From contig CAMDCV010000001.1 in the NCBI GenBank assembly GCA_945890645.1, forward strand, positions 162,900 to 226,899: a DNA stretch of 64,000 bases, given 5' to 3'. Shown here piece after piece: positions 1 through 8,843 of this stretch. The first letter of the stretch is position 1. Each line of letters begins with the position of its first letter. Both the position numbers and the translations under genes were made by a program. The notes beneath the pieces are model-generated. The model saw nothing but the letters and a program-made list of their open reading frames with translations. It had not been told where the DNA came from and did no database searches. This stretch comes from Akkermansia muciniphila. GTDB lineage: Bacteria > Verrucomicrobiota > Verrucomicrobiia > Verrucomicrobiales > Akkermansiaceae.

Positions 1-3000
1 GCCTTGTTGATTGATGACGTTACTCGAACGAGCCTCGTAATCTAACAGAATTGCTTTAATGACGGCTTTCATGTCGCCGCGCACTCCGCTGCCATTGTCC
101 GCGAAGACTTGAGAAACGCGATAGATATAGGCACGGCTGGGTGTGCTGGTGACCAATCGCTGGATCAACTGTGTGCAGAGGAATGGTCCGAAATTCGGGT
201 GCGAAAATATTGCATCGTGAGTGGCTTCGAGTTCCTGGCGGGCGAGGTTTTGGAATTCATCATCGTCGCGCACCGTGGCATTGTTCGTGTAACTAGTCGC
301 AGGATTGAGGTTGATGACCGCATTACTGGAGGTAGTGATTTTTGGCAGACCGGGTAATACGACGTTATTGAGCAGACGCTTTGTGCCGATATCGTGACGC
401 CCCGGAACTTCGCTCATGGGATTCAGCCAATTGCTCGCGGGACTCCAGTTGGTAGGTTTAAAGCCACCGACATCGGACTGGTTGTAGTTCCATCCTGTGA
501 AAGCATGAGAAAAGCCGATGACTGCTTCTTGATCGTAAGTGACGATCGGTGAGCCGAGAGAATCGAGCATTAACGAGCCATCAGGATGCATGCGATACAA
601 GCCGACACTGAACAATTGCAAAACCTCACGTGCGTAGTTTTCGTTAGGAATTCGACCGCTCGCTTTATCGGGTCGTTCGTTTTTCAACATGTCGAGGTAG
701 CGACCCATGGCAGGGTGCAGCGTAACTTTTTCCAAGGTCTCGCGCATGTTGCCAAAGGATTGGTCCAAGAGCATGTCGTAGAAACTGGAAAGGGCATCGG
801 CTCGATCATCTAACACGCCAGCTTCTGACACGACAAATATTTGCGAAAGAGCGAATGCCACGCGTTGACGCAATTGATCAGGAGCGGTGATGGAGCGTTT
901 CCACCAAGCATTAAAAACCATCGAACCGGAGTAGGTCGGACTGTTCGGATTGGTGAGGTTTCGACTTTGGAAAACTTCTGGATACAAATAGCTGGGTTGC
1001 GTGTCGCACTGTTCATCGATCCAATCATCGTATCCGAGCGACTGCACGGCTACGATGTCCGCTTCACTTGCTCCGTAAGTCGCTTGCGTAAGGAAACGCG
1101 CCGCGGCACTGCGATTGGCGGAGTCGTCAGTCCACGCGGGCGGCGCAATCGGTGCGACAAATGTTTGTGAACCGGTTTGCTGTCGGAATGTGCCACTGAT
1201 TTCTCCCGCTGGGTAGATCGCAGAGTGGACGTTGAGATAAGCCTGTCCATTCTTGATGACATTACGGACTTCATCTAACGTGATGGCACCTGCGGGAGCG
1301 ATGGTCCAAACATGCGACCCATCGGTCTCCACGGGGCTGGTATCGACATCGAAAATAATCGCTCCACCATGGGCGGAAGAGTGAACGTGCGCGGCGGTTT
1401 TTGGCGAGGTGAGATTCGTGTAGGAAAAGCGGAGTACGGCTTGAGTTTCCTCCTCATTCATTTGCAGGGTGGCACTACCGTAGGCACTGGTAAGATTGCC
1501 GTTTTGTCCGGTCATTTGTGTGGTGAAAAGGGTGCCACTGATCGCTACCTGCGTGCTGCCCAACCAGGTTGAAAGCGCATAACTCGGAATCACTTCGCTG
1601 GGCGCGGCAACTGCCATCGGGTCAACGCCACCTTGCGAAGGCAATAGCCAACCAACAGATAAATGTCCGGTGCCTGATACATTGACACTGCGCGCTTCAA
1701 AGTAGTAGCGCCGGCCGGCTTCGAGCCAGAGGATGGGCGAAGTCGCAGCAGTGGACCAACTGCGTATTGTTGTGGCGTTCGTGAGAGTGGCGCGAGAAAA
1801 TAAATTGATGGGTTCATGATCGTTGGCGATAAGTAATTCGGCATTGTCGTCACCACTGATCCAAAAGCGATACATGCCAGTTTCAGGTGCTGTGAGATAG
1901 CCTCTCAGGCGTTGGGCGATCGGGGCGGTTTCTGCTGCTGGTATTTCTGCTATACTTAGGGTGGTACTGCTGTTCGGTGCAGAATTCCAAGCGAATGCCC
2001 CTAGCGATGTGTTAGAGGGATTGGCCCAGCTTTCATGAGTGATGAGTCCTGTCGTGGCGACGATATTGAGTTCTAAAATAGCACTGCCGCTGCCGTATGC
2101 ATTGGTGGCGGTAACTGTGATCGGCCAGATGCCAGCAGTATCGGTCGGTCCAGTAAGTAATCCGGTGTTTGCATTCAGTGTCCATCCCGGTGGCAAGAGT
2201 GGAGAGCTATAGCTTGTTGGATTACCGCTAGCGCTGATTTGCCAGGTTTTGGTGCCACTGTTTTGTAGCAGAACTTTTGTCGAATCATTCAGAATCTGCG
2301 GGGGCGTCTGGGGGAAAAGTCGTTCGGTCGCAATAATGACATCCGCTTGGCTTACGGACTGCCATTTCAGTGTGCATGACGCGTTGCCGGTAACTTCGTA
2401 GTATTCGAGAACAATCGGCGTGCGCTCGCCAGCGATGAGATCGATCAAGCCGGTTACTTGAGAAGTGGTCAGGGCGCTTGATCCTCCCGGCCAGTTATTA
2501 ATGACAAGTTGTCCCTTGACCCATAGGCGGCAGGCATTGTCGGCGGTCACTTTGAAGGTGTAGGTCTGTGAATACTCCGGCAATACTTCACCCAACCAAC
2601 GAGCGGAAAAGCGTTCTGTGTTCACACCCACGGCGGGAGAAGACGCGCCCCAAGTGAATGACACGAGAGGATCCAATCGGCTTATGATTCGAGTGTTAAA
2701 GAGTGGCGGAACAGTTGAGCTGAGTGTGCTAGGTTCATTGAAGTATTCACCCCAAAGTCCGCTGCCGTTTGCTTGCACGAAATCGTGAATTAATACGGTA
2801 GCGGTATTGGAAGAACCAATGTTGTAACTCGCATGAGTTTGAATTCCGAGAATGACGGCTTCGTCAGATTCTACTGCCGAGTCAGCAAGTGGTAGGACAT
2901 TAACCGTTGTAGAGAGAACTCCAAAGGGCAAAGAAACGGTGGTTGGTATGGTCGAGTGATCGCTAGGAGAGCTGTCGCCACTGCGCTGCAAACGTACCAC

Positions 3001-3708
3001 AATCGCGCCAATTCCCCCTGAGCGGGTGATCGTAAAAGATCCATTATCAGCAGCATTGTTGGGGCTTGGCTCGGTCGCATCGTTATCTTCCGCACGTATG
3101 CTGATGGTGGGAGGCATTTCCAAGAGACGCAAGAAACGCTCATGATCGGTATCGCCGCAGTGGCACACAGGGTAACAACTGCATCCATCGTCGCAGTGAC
3201 AATGGCCTTCATCATTGTGCAGTGGATTCAACCCGGCTTGGATTTCTTCCCAATCACTGACTCCGTCGAGATCGGTGTCTACGTCTGTGACTTTAACTCG
3301 GTAAAAAAGACTGCCTGCACCGAGAGGAAATATCGCCGAAAGCTCTTCATCCTTGCCACTGTGAACTTCACCGACTGCCGTCCAGTTGACAGCATTGATC
3401 GCCTCACTGCATTCCACTTGGTAACGCTTACCGGCAATCGATGGCCAAAAAACTTGAAATGTTGTGGCAGTGACAATCGTTCGTGAAACTCGAATGACTT
3501 CATTGGGTTGAAATGGATTGGTTCCTGCAATTGCTTCGGCCCGATTGTTTTGACCGTCGTTGTCATTGTCATCGGATGCTAGGAGTGCTTGAGCCTGATA
3601 CTTGAGTTGCCACAAATCTCCCAAGCCGTCTGCATTCTGATCGATCACTGCCGAGCTCGGCAAGAGGAGCAACAACGATACTATATAGAGTATTGATAAT
3701 CGGTACAC
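1..3708 (-). CDS. Secreted multidomain DUF1800 protein, 3' end beyond window
   Basis: One minus-strand frame is open from a GTG at 3706-3708 to the window edge (1236 codons, no stop), so the C-terminus lies outside. The N-terminus (YRLSILYIVSLLLLLPSSA) is a good signal peptide. Then come two Asp/Asn-rich thrombospondin-3-like stretches (DNDNDGQNN, VDTDLDGVSDW), a Cys/His-rich linker, a Calx-beta-like segment, a PA14-like domain beginning GLWGEYF, a putative Ig domain, a second PA14/GLEYA-like domain, a CHRD-like domain (AHVHSS, GEISGTF), and finally the DUF1800 region (AARFLTQATYG, ENYAREVLQLFSVGLY, AFTGWNY). DUF1800 proteins are usually paired with a DUF1501 gene, which would lie beyond the left edge. 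The function of DUF1800 is not established; the accessory domains suggest an extracellular or surface role. An in-frame TAA lies 12 codons upstream of the GTG. No clear Shine-Dalgarno sequence is seen. Confidence 0.9.
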   Translation of the reverse strand, partial: MYRLSILYIVSLLLLLPSSAVIDQNADGLGDLWQLKYQAQALLASDDNDNDGQNNRAEAIAGTNPFQPNEVIRVSRTIVTATTFQVFWPSIAGKRYQVECSEAINAVNWTAVGEVHSGKDEELSAIFPLGAGSLFYRVKVTDVDTDLDGVSDWEEIQAGLNPLHNDEGHCHCDDGCSCYPVCHCGDTDHERFLRLLEMPPTISIRAEDNDATEPSPNNAADNGSFTITRSGGIGAIVVRLQRSGDSSPSDHSTIPTTVSLPFGVLSTTVNVLPLADSAVESDEAVILGIQTHASYNIGSSNTATVLIHDFVQANGSGLWGEYFNEPSTLSSTVPPLFNTRIISRLDPLVSFTWGASSPAVGVNTERFSARWLGEVLPEYSQTYTFKVTADNACRLWVKGQLVINNWPGGSSALTTSQVTGLIDLIAGERTPIVLEYYEVTGNASCTLKWQSVSQADVIIATERLFPQTPPQILNDSTKVLLQNSGTKTWQISASGNPTSYSSPLLPPGWTLNANTGLLTGPTDTAGIWPITVTATNAYGSGSAILELNIVATTGLITHESWANPSNTSLGAFAWNSAPNSSTTLSIAEIPAAETAPIAQRLRGYLTAPETGMYRFWISGDDNAELLIANDHEPINLFSRATLTNATTIRSWSTAATSPILWLEAGRRYYFEARSVNVSGTGHLSVGWLLPSQGGVDPMAVAAPSEVIPSYALSTWLGSTQVAISGTLFTTQMTGQNGNLTSAYGSATLQMNEEETQAVLRFSYTNLTSPKTAAHVHSSAHGGAIIFDVDTSPVETDGSHVWTIAPAGAITLDEVRNVIKNGQAYLNVHSAIYPAGEISGTFRQQTGSQTFVAPIAPPAWTDDSANRSAAARFLTQATYGASEADIVAVQSLGYDDWIDEQCDTQPSYLYPEVFQSRNLTNPNSPTYSGSMVFNAWWKRSITAPDQLRQRVAFALSQIFVVSEAGVLDDRADALSSFYDMLLDQSFGNMRETLEKVTLHPAMGRYLDMLKNERPDKASGRIPNENYAREVLQLFSVGLYRMHPDGSLMLDSLGSPIVTYDQEAVIGFSHAFTGWNYNQSDVGGFKPTNWSPASNWLNPMSEVPGRHDIGTKRLLNNVVLPGLPKITTSSNAVINLNPATSYTNNATVRDDDEFQNLARQELEATHDAIFSHPNFGPFLCTQLIQRLVTSTPSRAYIYRVSQVFADNGSGVRGDMKAVIKAILLDYEARSSNVINQQG

Positions 3709-3719
3709 AAATGTATCAA

Positions 3720-3736
3720 AGGGGTTTATTACCCCT
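3720..3736. terminator. Short hairpin between ORF-3-like gene and DUF1800 gene
   Basis: AGGGGT (3720-3725) and ACCCCT (3731-3736) form a perfect 6-bp stem around a 5-nt loop. It lies 12 bp upstream of the DUF1800 start and downstream of the tsaD operon, both on the minus strand. There is no long U-tract, so it could be a weak terminator of the upstream operon or an operator or leader element for the downstream gene. Confidence 0.3.
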
Positions 3737-3808
3737 ATTTATAGTGCAATTTTCCGCGCATGCCAAGAGAAAATCTTTTTCCCCACAATTGCTGCATGAA
3801 CTCTGTGA

Positions 3809-4360
3809 TCAGCGTCTTCTCCGGGCTTTTTTCTTAGGCTTTGGCGTGAAGTCGTGCTTGGAAATATCAAAAATCTCGGCGTCCCAGATCCCTTCATACC
3901 AACTGACCATGCCGTCGCAAAGTTCGTAATACTCAATGGTGCCGCCGCAAGCTTCGGGCGGACAGGCGCGGGCGCCGGCTATCATTTTCGGCTCGGATTC
4001 GTCGGATTCGATGCTGCTTTCGATGGAAACTTCGTGGATCCATTCGTCGGCGTAGTCGTAGAGGTAGAGAAATCGTTTTGGCAATTTGGTGCGACCGATG
4101 AATTCGTGCAGTGTGATGTCGTTTTCGTTTTGAAAACCATCAGCTCCTTTAAATCGTTCGGGATGCGGTTGGGCAATGACATCACGGAGGAATTTTCCTT
4201 TGCCGTGGCGGAACTCGTGATCGTATAAATGCTCCCAGCCCATAGCGTATTGCAGGGCGGTGTGAAATTGTGCGAAGGTGTAGCTTGAGGGTACATGGAA
4301 GCGACGCCAGATTTCCGGCTTGATGCCGTAGAGAGTGACTTTGACGGTGTAGTGTTTCAT
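3809..4360 (-). CDS. Plasmid pRiA4b ORF-3 family protein
   Basis: A 183-residue protein starting MKHYTVKVTLYGIKPEIWRR, which is the hallmark opening of the pRiA4b ORF-3 family (often annotated as an IS1096 TnpR-like passenger protein). The family motifs HLYDHEF and FLYLYDYADEW are visible, along with an acidic middle section and a conserved ACPPEACGG stretch. The biochemical role of the family is unknown. The start ATG overlaps the stop of tsaD by four bases (ATGA), so the two are probably translationally coupled. The C-terminus is a basic Lys/Arg tail. There are no transposon ends nearby, so the family's link to mobile elements does not imply mobility here. Confidence 0.8.
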   Translation of the reverse strand: MKHYTVKVTLYGIKPEIWRRFHVPSSYTFAQFHTALQYAMGWEHLYDHEFRHGKGKFLRDVIAQPHPERFKGADGFQNENDITLHEFIGRTKLPKRFLYLYDYADEWIHEVSIESSIESDESEPKMIAGARACPPEACGGTIEYYELCDGMVSWYEGIWDAEIFDISKHDFTPKPKKKARRRR

Positions 4361-5370
4361 GAGACCAAGGGTAGGTTGGGATGGATGGGCGTTTCGAGAG
4401 AATCGTGTTGCCCCTCAAGATGGCGCAGTAATGCGGCGAAGGCAATCATCGCGGCGTTGTCCGTGCAAAGAGCGGGATCGGAGAGCGAGAGAGTAATGCC
4501 TTCCTTGTCGCAGGCGGATTGGAAAGCATGACGTAGTGCGCGATTCAGGGACACACCGCCGGAGAGGGCGAGGTGTTTCAAGCCGGACTCGCGAACAGCA
4601 CGCAGGGATTTTTGTAAGAGGACATCGATCACTGCTTCTTGAAATGAAGCGCAGAGGTCAGGTAGATCGGCATCGAGATCGGTGAGTTTGGGCAAGGTGT
4701 ATAACACGCTGGTTTTCAGCCCAGAAAAGGAAAAGTTCAAATGCGGTTCATGCAGCAGTCCACGGGGAAAGGCAAAACGTTGGGCATTGCCACCGCGGGC
4801 GCGTTGTTCGATATTCGGCCCTCCAGGATAGGGGAGTCCGACCATTTTCGCAACCTTATCAAAGGCTTCGCCTGCGGCATCGTCGAGCGTGCTACCGAGT
4901 TTTTGATAGTCGCTCGCGGCATCGACGCGCAGCAGCAAGGTGTGTCCGCCAGAAATGATGAGAGCGATGTGCGCGGGCACTTGCGACTCTGCCACGAATG
5001 GTGAAAGCAGATGGCCTTCGAGGTGGTTGATGGCGAGAAACGGTTTGCGCATTGCGCAAGCCATGGCTTTCGCGGCAGTGTTACCGATGAGAAGTGACGA
5101 GGCAAGACCTGGGCCAGCAGTGGCGGCAAAGGCATCGATTTGTTCGATGGTCACGTTGGCATTTTTGAGAGCTGTCTCAACAAGAGGTCTAAGAACCAAC
5201 GAGTGATTGCGCGAGGCAAGTTCCGGCACCACGCCGCCGTAGGGTTGGTGGAGGGGGATTTGCGACGAAATCTCTGAACTGAGAATGCGTGTGGCGGTGC
5301 CGCACTCGCCTTGAACGACAGCCACTGCGGTTTCATCGCAGGAAGATTCAATGGCAAGAATGGTAGGCAT
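4357..5370 (-). CDS. tsaD: tRNA N6-threonylcarbamoyladenosine transferase TsaD
   Basis: A 337-residue protein of the Kae1/TsaD/Gcp family. It transfers the threonylcarbamoyl group to A37 of ANN-decoding tRNAs together with TsaB and TsaE, which are not in this window. The start at MPTILAIESSCDETA is the canonical family N-terminus; an upstream in-frame start at 5472 would add 34 atypical residues. Visible motifs are the metal-binding NHLEGH (His116, His120), ISGGHT, GEAFDKVAK, GGPNIEQ, and the C-terminal CTDNAAMIA with the third metal ligand Asp. Length is typical. It is followed by the pRiA4b ORF-3-like gene with a four-base overlap, and it is divergent from the DHPS paralogue. Confidence 0.96.
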   Translation of the reverse strand: MPTILAIESSCDETAVAVVQGECGTATRILSSEISSQIPLHQPYGGVVPELASRNHSLVLRPLVETALKNANVTIEQIDAFAATAGPGLASSLLIGNTAAKAMACAMRKPFLAINHLEGHLLSPFVAESQVPAHIALIISGGHTLLLRVDAASDYQKLGSTLDDAAGEAFDKVAKMVGLPYPGGPNIEQRARGGNAQRFAFPRGLLHEPHLNFSFSGLKTSVLYTLPKLTDLDADLPDLCASFQEAVIDVLLQKSLRAVRESGLKHLALSGGVSLNRALRHAFQSACDKEGITLSLSDPALCTDNAAMIAFAALLRHLEGQHDSLETPIHPNLPLVS

Positions 5371-5461
5371 GGAAGAGAAATGCTGAAATCTGTGGGAGAA
5401 TGCGGAGTGGATGAAGAGCGGGCAAGTGGAAAATGGCAGGATGTTGGGGAAAAGATTGGAT

Positions 5462-6352
5462 ATGATTCCCATGATCTGCGATGGCTGGTCCGTGCAATTG
5501 CAGTTTCAAAATCGTTGCCTCACGTTTCCGCGTCGTCCGCTGATCATGGGCATTGTGAATGCGAATGATGATTCGTTTTCGGCGGATGGGAGTTTGGAAA
5601 AAGAGACTCTGGTGGCTTTGATTCGTAAACAAATTGCGCAGGGCGCGGATGTGATCGATATCGGGGCGGAGAGCGCGCGCACGAATCGCTTGGCGATCTC
5701 CGAAGAGGAAGAGTTGCGGCGTTTTCGGCTGGTGCTTGAGATGTGGGAGGAGATTTGGCAAGCATGCGAGCCCATCGATGCGCAGCAGGTGTGGCCGCCG
5801 GTGTTGTCCGCGAATACGTGGCGTTCGTCGGTAGTGCGTGGTGTGCTCGATCTCGGCGCTGAGTGGGTAAATGATATGAGCGGTCTATCTAAGGGTGAGA
5901 ATGCGCTACTGTGCGCGGATGCTGGGGCAGCCTTGTTAATTATGCACAGCGTCGGGGAGCCGAAGGTGCCGCATTTTCATCAACAGTGGAACGATGTGAT
6001 GGCGAGTTTGTTACAGTTTTTTGTCGAAAAAATTTCTTTGGCTGAATCGATGGGGCTAGCGCGGGAAAACATCATGATCGATCCTGGAATCGATTTCGCC
6101 AAGCAGATGGATGATAACTTAGTAATCTATCGGAATTTGGAGCAATTGACGGCGTTTGGTCGTCCGTTGCTGGTGCCGGTATCGCGCAAGACGGTGATTT
6201 CTGATGTGCTAGGGATCACCGATCCTCGTGATCGGGATGCGGCTACGATGGCTTGTCTAACATGGTGCCTGCAGCGTGGGGGAAATATCTTTCGAGTGCA
6301 CAATGTCGAGGCAGCATCACAGGTGATACGGTGTTTTCATCCGTCATTCTGA
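5462..6352 (+). CDS. Diverged dihydropteroate synthase paralogue
   Basis: A 296-residue protein with the DHPS (pterin-binding TIM barrel) fold signature but altered signature loops. Loop 1 reads NANDDSFSADG instead of NTTPDSFSDGG. Loop 2 reads DIGAESARTNR instead of DIGGESTRPGA. DPGIDFAKQ replaces DPGIGFGKT. Core residues remain: the Asn and Asp of loops 1 and 2, VNDMSGL, MHS, SRK and the C-terminal RVHNV. A canonical folP lies at 57970-58821, so this second copy probably has changed substrate preference or another role. The start is ambiguous: 5411, 5462 or 5471 are in frame. 5462/5471 gives the MIC-DG opening seen at the start of true DHPS. It is divergent from tsaD. Confidence 0.8.
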   Translation: MIPMICDGWSVQLQFQNRCLTFPRRPLIMGIVNANDDSFSADGSLEKETLVALIRKQIAQGADVIDIGAESARTNRLAISEEEELRRFRLVLEMWEEIWQACEPIDAQQVWPPVLSANTWRSSVVRGVLDLGAEWVNDMSGLSKGENALLCADAGAALLIMHSVGEPKVPHFHQQWNDVMASLLQFFVEKISLAESMGLARENIMIDPGIDFAKQMDDNLVIYRNLEQLTAFGRPLLVPVSRKTVISDVLGITDPRDRDAATMACLTWCLQRGGNIFRVHNVEAASQVIRCFHPSF

Positions 6353-6366
6353 CTTCAGACTTTTAT

Positions 6367-6392
6367 GGAGGCATGGAGGAGCGTACGCCTCC
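6367..6392. repeat. REP-like palindrome between convergent genes
   Basis: GGAGG (6375-6379) pairs with CCTCC (6388-6392), with a further G-C pair inside a mismatch. A second copy of GGAGGC at 6367-6372 could compete for pairing. It lies between the convergent DHPS paralogue and the arsR gene. It resembles dispersed palindromic repeats or a bidirectional terminator without a U-tract. Confidence 0.35.
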
Positions 6393-6405
6393 GCCACGGC
6401 TATGA

Positions 6406-6756
6406 CTACCCGTGAAAAGCACGGGTTTTGCTTTCCATTTCATCGCGGAGGCGGGAGCACATGAGTTCGCAGAGTTCGTTGACGATGGGATCGGCGATGA
6501 AGCAGTAGGAACTGAGCCCTTCCTTGCGCATCGCGATCATGCCCGCTTCGCGCAGGACCGAGAGGTGCTTTGATACATTTGCTTGGCTGGAGCCGACAGC
6601 TTCGACGAGCTGCCCGACGGTTTGTTCGCCAGCCATGAGCAGATTCAAAAGGCGCAGGCGCATGGGTTCTGAAAGCGCGCGGAATCGTGCGGCGATTAGC
6701 TCCAGGGCGAGCGGAGAAAGCTCTTTTTTCGTTTTTGCATTTTTTTTTCCAGCCAT
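6406..6756 (-). CDS. ArsR-family transcriptional repressor (sulfide/persulfide type)
   Basis: A 116-residue winged-helix protein. The segment FRALSEPMRLRLLNLL followed by TVGQLVEAVGSSQANVSKHL is the typical ArsR/SmtB helix-turn-helix. It is transcribed away from the rhodanese / persulfide dioxygenase / TauE operon. By analogy with BigR, SqrR and CstR systems it is likely to repress that operon and sense sulfane sulfur. Candidate redox Cys residues are in SSYCFIAD and ELCELMCSRL; the typical metal-binding ELCVCDL motif of ArsR/SmtB is not present. The assignment to sulfur sensing rests on context. Confidence 0.9.
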   Translation of the reverse strand: MAGKKNAKTKKELSPLALELIAARFRALSEPMRLRLLNLLMAGEQTVGQLVEAVGSSQANVSKHLSVLREAGMIAMRKEGLSSYCFIADPIVNELCELMCSRLRDEMESKTRAFHG

Positions 6757-6788
6757 GGTAAATTTAATTTGCTTTATCGTTATGTGGC

Positions 6789-6805
6789 GATATAATAATA
6801 TTAAC
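6789..6805. promoter_or_regulatory. AT-rich candidate operator between arsR and rhodanese genes
   Basis: The 81-bp divergent region contains a run of A/T around 6789-6803 (ATATAATAATATTAA) including the palindrome AATATT. This is the only strongly AT-rich segment between the two starts and fits the AT-rich imperfect palindromes bound by BigR-type repressors. TATAAT-like hexamers for both directions fall in the same place. Confidence 0.35.
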
Positions 6806-6837
6806 CGCTAGGAAATCAAGCGAAAAATCACACAATC

Positions 6838-7407
6838 ATGAATACGAATCAAGAAACCATTTCATCAACTGAATTAAAGTCACTGCTCGCCTCGGGCTGC
6901 TGTCTCGTGGACGTCCGCGAGCCTGTGGAGCACGCGGAAGAGCACATCGCTGGCGCGAAGCACATTCCGCTGGGGCAGTTAGAGCAACGCGGTGGAGAGA
7001 TTGATCGCAATGTACCGGTTGTTGTCATGTGCCGCAGCGGCAAACGCGGAGCGGATGCGTTAAAAAAATTGAAGGCCCAAGGAATCGCGAATGTCCGCAA
7101 TTTGGAAGGTGGTATCCTCGCATGGAAAGGCGATGGACATCCAGTGAACAAAGCTCGTGGTAAGGCCATGCCCTTGATGCAGCAAGTGCAACTGACGATC
7201 GGTCTCGGCGTGCTTACTGGCGCGATTCTCGCTCTGACGGTTCACCCGAACTGGGTTTTCCTATGCGCGTTTTTTGGCGCAGGTCTGACCATGGCCGGCT
7301 CGACTGGTTGGTGTGGACTAGCGATTCTAATGTCGAAAATGCCATGGAATCGCGTGGCTGGTCAAAGTAGTTGCGCCTCCGGAAATTGCTCCACCTCTCA
7401 CTCCTAA
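6838..7407 (+). CDS. Membrane rhodanese, YgaP-like
   Basis: A 189-residue protein. Residues 1-105 form one rhodanese domain with active-site loop CRSGKRG (Cys near residue 65). The C-terminal part contains two hydrophobic helices (VQLTIGLGVLTGAILALTV and WVFLCAFFGAGLTMAGSTGWCGLA) like the DUF2892 hairpin of YgaP. It is likely to transfer sulfane sulfur at the inner face of the cytoplasmic membrane. It is the first gene of the sulfur operon, five bases before the persulfide dioxygenase gene, and opposite the ArsR regulator. The leader has no Shine-Dalgarno sequence (AAAAATCACACAATC then ATG). Confidence 0.88.
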   Translation: MNTNQETISSTELKSLLASGCCLVDVREPVEHAEEHIAGAKHIPLGQLEQRGGEIDRNVPVVVMCRSGKRGADALKKLKAQGIANVRNLEGGILAWKGDGHPVNKARGKAMPLMQQVQLTIGLGVLTGAILALTVHPNWVFLCAFFGAGLTMAGSTGWCGLAILMSKMPWNRVAGQSSCASGNCSTSHS

Positions 7408-7412
7408 CTATT

Positions 7413-8843
7413 ATGTTTCTTCGACAAATTCCTGACCACGCGCTTGCGCAATATTCGTATCTCATCGGCTGTCAACGTACAGGAGAGGCGGTAATCGTCG
7501 ATCCCGAGCGCGATGTGGATCGCTATCTCATAGTCGCTGCAGAAAATGGTTTTCGCATCACTGCAGTGGCGGAGACGCACATCCATGCCGATTATTTGAG
7601 TGGTGCTCGCGAGTTGGTTGAGCGCCATGGTGCCATCGCATATCTTTCTGCGGAAGGCGGTCCCGATTGGCAATTCGAGTGGGCGAAAGGAAATGCCAAG
7701 GCGCGTTTTCTGCGCGACGGCGATGTATTCAAAGTCGGCAACATTGAACTGAAGGCGATGCTTTCAGCCGGACATACGCCGGAGCATCTCAGTTATCTCG
7801 TAACTGATATCGGTGGTGGTGCAACGGAGCCGATCGCCTTGCTGAGCGGTGATTTTATTTTTGTGGGCGATGTCGGTCGGCCCGATCTGTTAGAAAGTGC
7901 GGCGGGTCAGGCAGGAGTGATGGAGCCGAGCGCGCGTCAGCTTTATGCGAGTTTGCGGGCGACCGCGGGACTGCCAGAGCATTTGCAAATTCTCCCGGCC
8001 CATGGAGCGGGTAGTGCCTGCGGCAAAGCGCTGGGTGCGGTGCCGACGAGTGTGATGGGGTATGAACGTCGTTTTAATGGAGCATTGCGCGAGGCGCTTG
8101 CGGGTCATGAAGATGCTTTTGTGAACGACATTCTCGCCGGACAGCCCGAGCCACCGCTGTATTTCGCGAGGATGAAACGCGACAACAAGATCGGTCCGGC
8201 GTTACTGCCGGATGGTCGTTTGCCGCAACCACGCAAGATGCAAGTGGAGGAACTCGTCGCGTTGGTAAGTGCGAGAAATCATGCGTTTCTCGACCTGCGC
8301 GCGGATCGTGTGGCTTTTATGTCACGGCATGTGCGTGGTTCCTTATTCGCGCCTTTGGCGGGAGGAAAATTGCCTGTGGTGGCGGGGTCGTATCTCGGTG
8401 AAGACGCCGCGATTGTTCTGCTCGTGAATGATGCTAGCGAAGTGGAAGAAGCGGTGCGACAACTGATTCGCATCGGCTTGGATCGCATCGAAGGTTGGAT
8501 TTTTGTGGGTGATGCCCTAGCTATCGATGACATCACCGAAACGCAGAACAAGATTACCACTGCGGAATTCGCGGAAGCACTCGCTATGAATCCAGAAGCT
8601 GCTGTGTTAGATGTGCGCGGTGCTGGTGAATACGCCGAAAGCCATGTCGAGGGCGCGAAAAATATTGCTTACACACGCCTCGCGGCACGCATCATAGAAG
8701 TGCCCACTGGCAAGCCTCTTTTTGTGCATTGTGGCAGTGGATTGCGGGCGTCATTTGCAGTGCCGTTTTTGGCGAGCAAGGGCTATGAGGTCGTATATGT
8801 GAATGGTTCGTTTGCCGAAATATCTCAGCAGATCTTGTTATGA
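7413..8843 (+). CDS. Persulfide dioxygenase-rhodanese fusion, CstB-like
   Basis: A 476-residue protein with an N-terminal metallo-beta-lactamase fold (iron-binding ETHIHADYLSGA; AGHTPEHLSY; GDVGRPDLL; LPAHGAGS). It continues into a middle rhodanese-like domain without a catalytic Cys, and a C-terminal rhodanese with active loop HCGSGLRA. This is the domain order of Staphylococcus CstB, which oxidises low-molecular-weight persulfides to thiosulfate or sulfite. The ATG at 7413 directly precedes the family-like MFLRQIPDHALAQYSYLIGC; the open frame extends further upstream but overlaps the rhodanese gene. It overlaps the next gene by four bases. Soluble, cytoplasmic. Confidence 0.9.
   Translation: MFLRQIPDHALAQYSYLIGCQRTGEAVIVDPERDVDRYLIVAAENGFRITAVAETHIHADYLSGARELVERHGAIAYLSAEGGPDWQFEWAKGNAKARFLRDGDVFKVGNIELKAMLSAGHTPEHLSYLVTDIGGGATEPIALLSGDFIFVGDVGRPDLLESAAGQAGVMEPSARQLYASLRATAGLPEHLQILPAHGAGSACGKALGAVPTSVMGYERRFNGALREALAGHEDAFVNDILAGQPEPPLYFARMKRDNKIGPALLPDGRLPQPRKMQVEELVALVSARNHAFLDLRADRVAFMSRHVRGSLFAPLAGGKLPVVAGSYLGEDAAIVLLVNDASEVEEAVRQLIRIGLDRIEGWIFVGDALAIDDITETQNKITTAEFAEALAMNPEAAVLDVRGAGEYAESHVEGAKNIAYTRLAARIIEVPTGKPLFVHCGSGLRASFAVPFLASKGYEVVYVNGSFAEISQQILL

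Noticed and set aside
3809..4360. Mobile element suggested by the pRiA4b ORF-3/IS1096-passenger family name
   Set aside because: No transposase, inverted repeats or target duplication nearby; the gene is coupled to tsaD, and the family is widespread on chromosomes.
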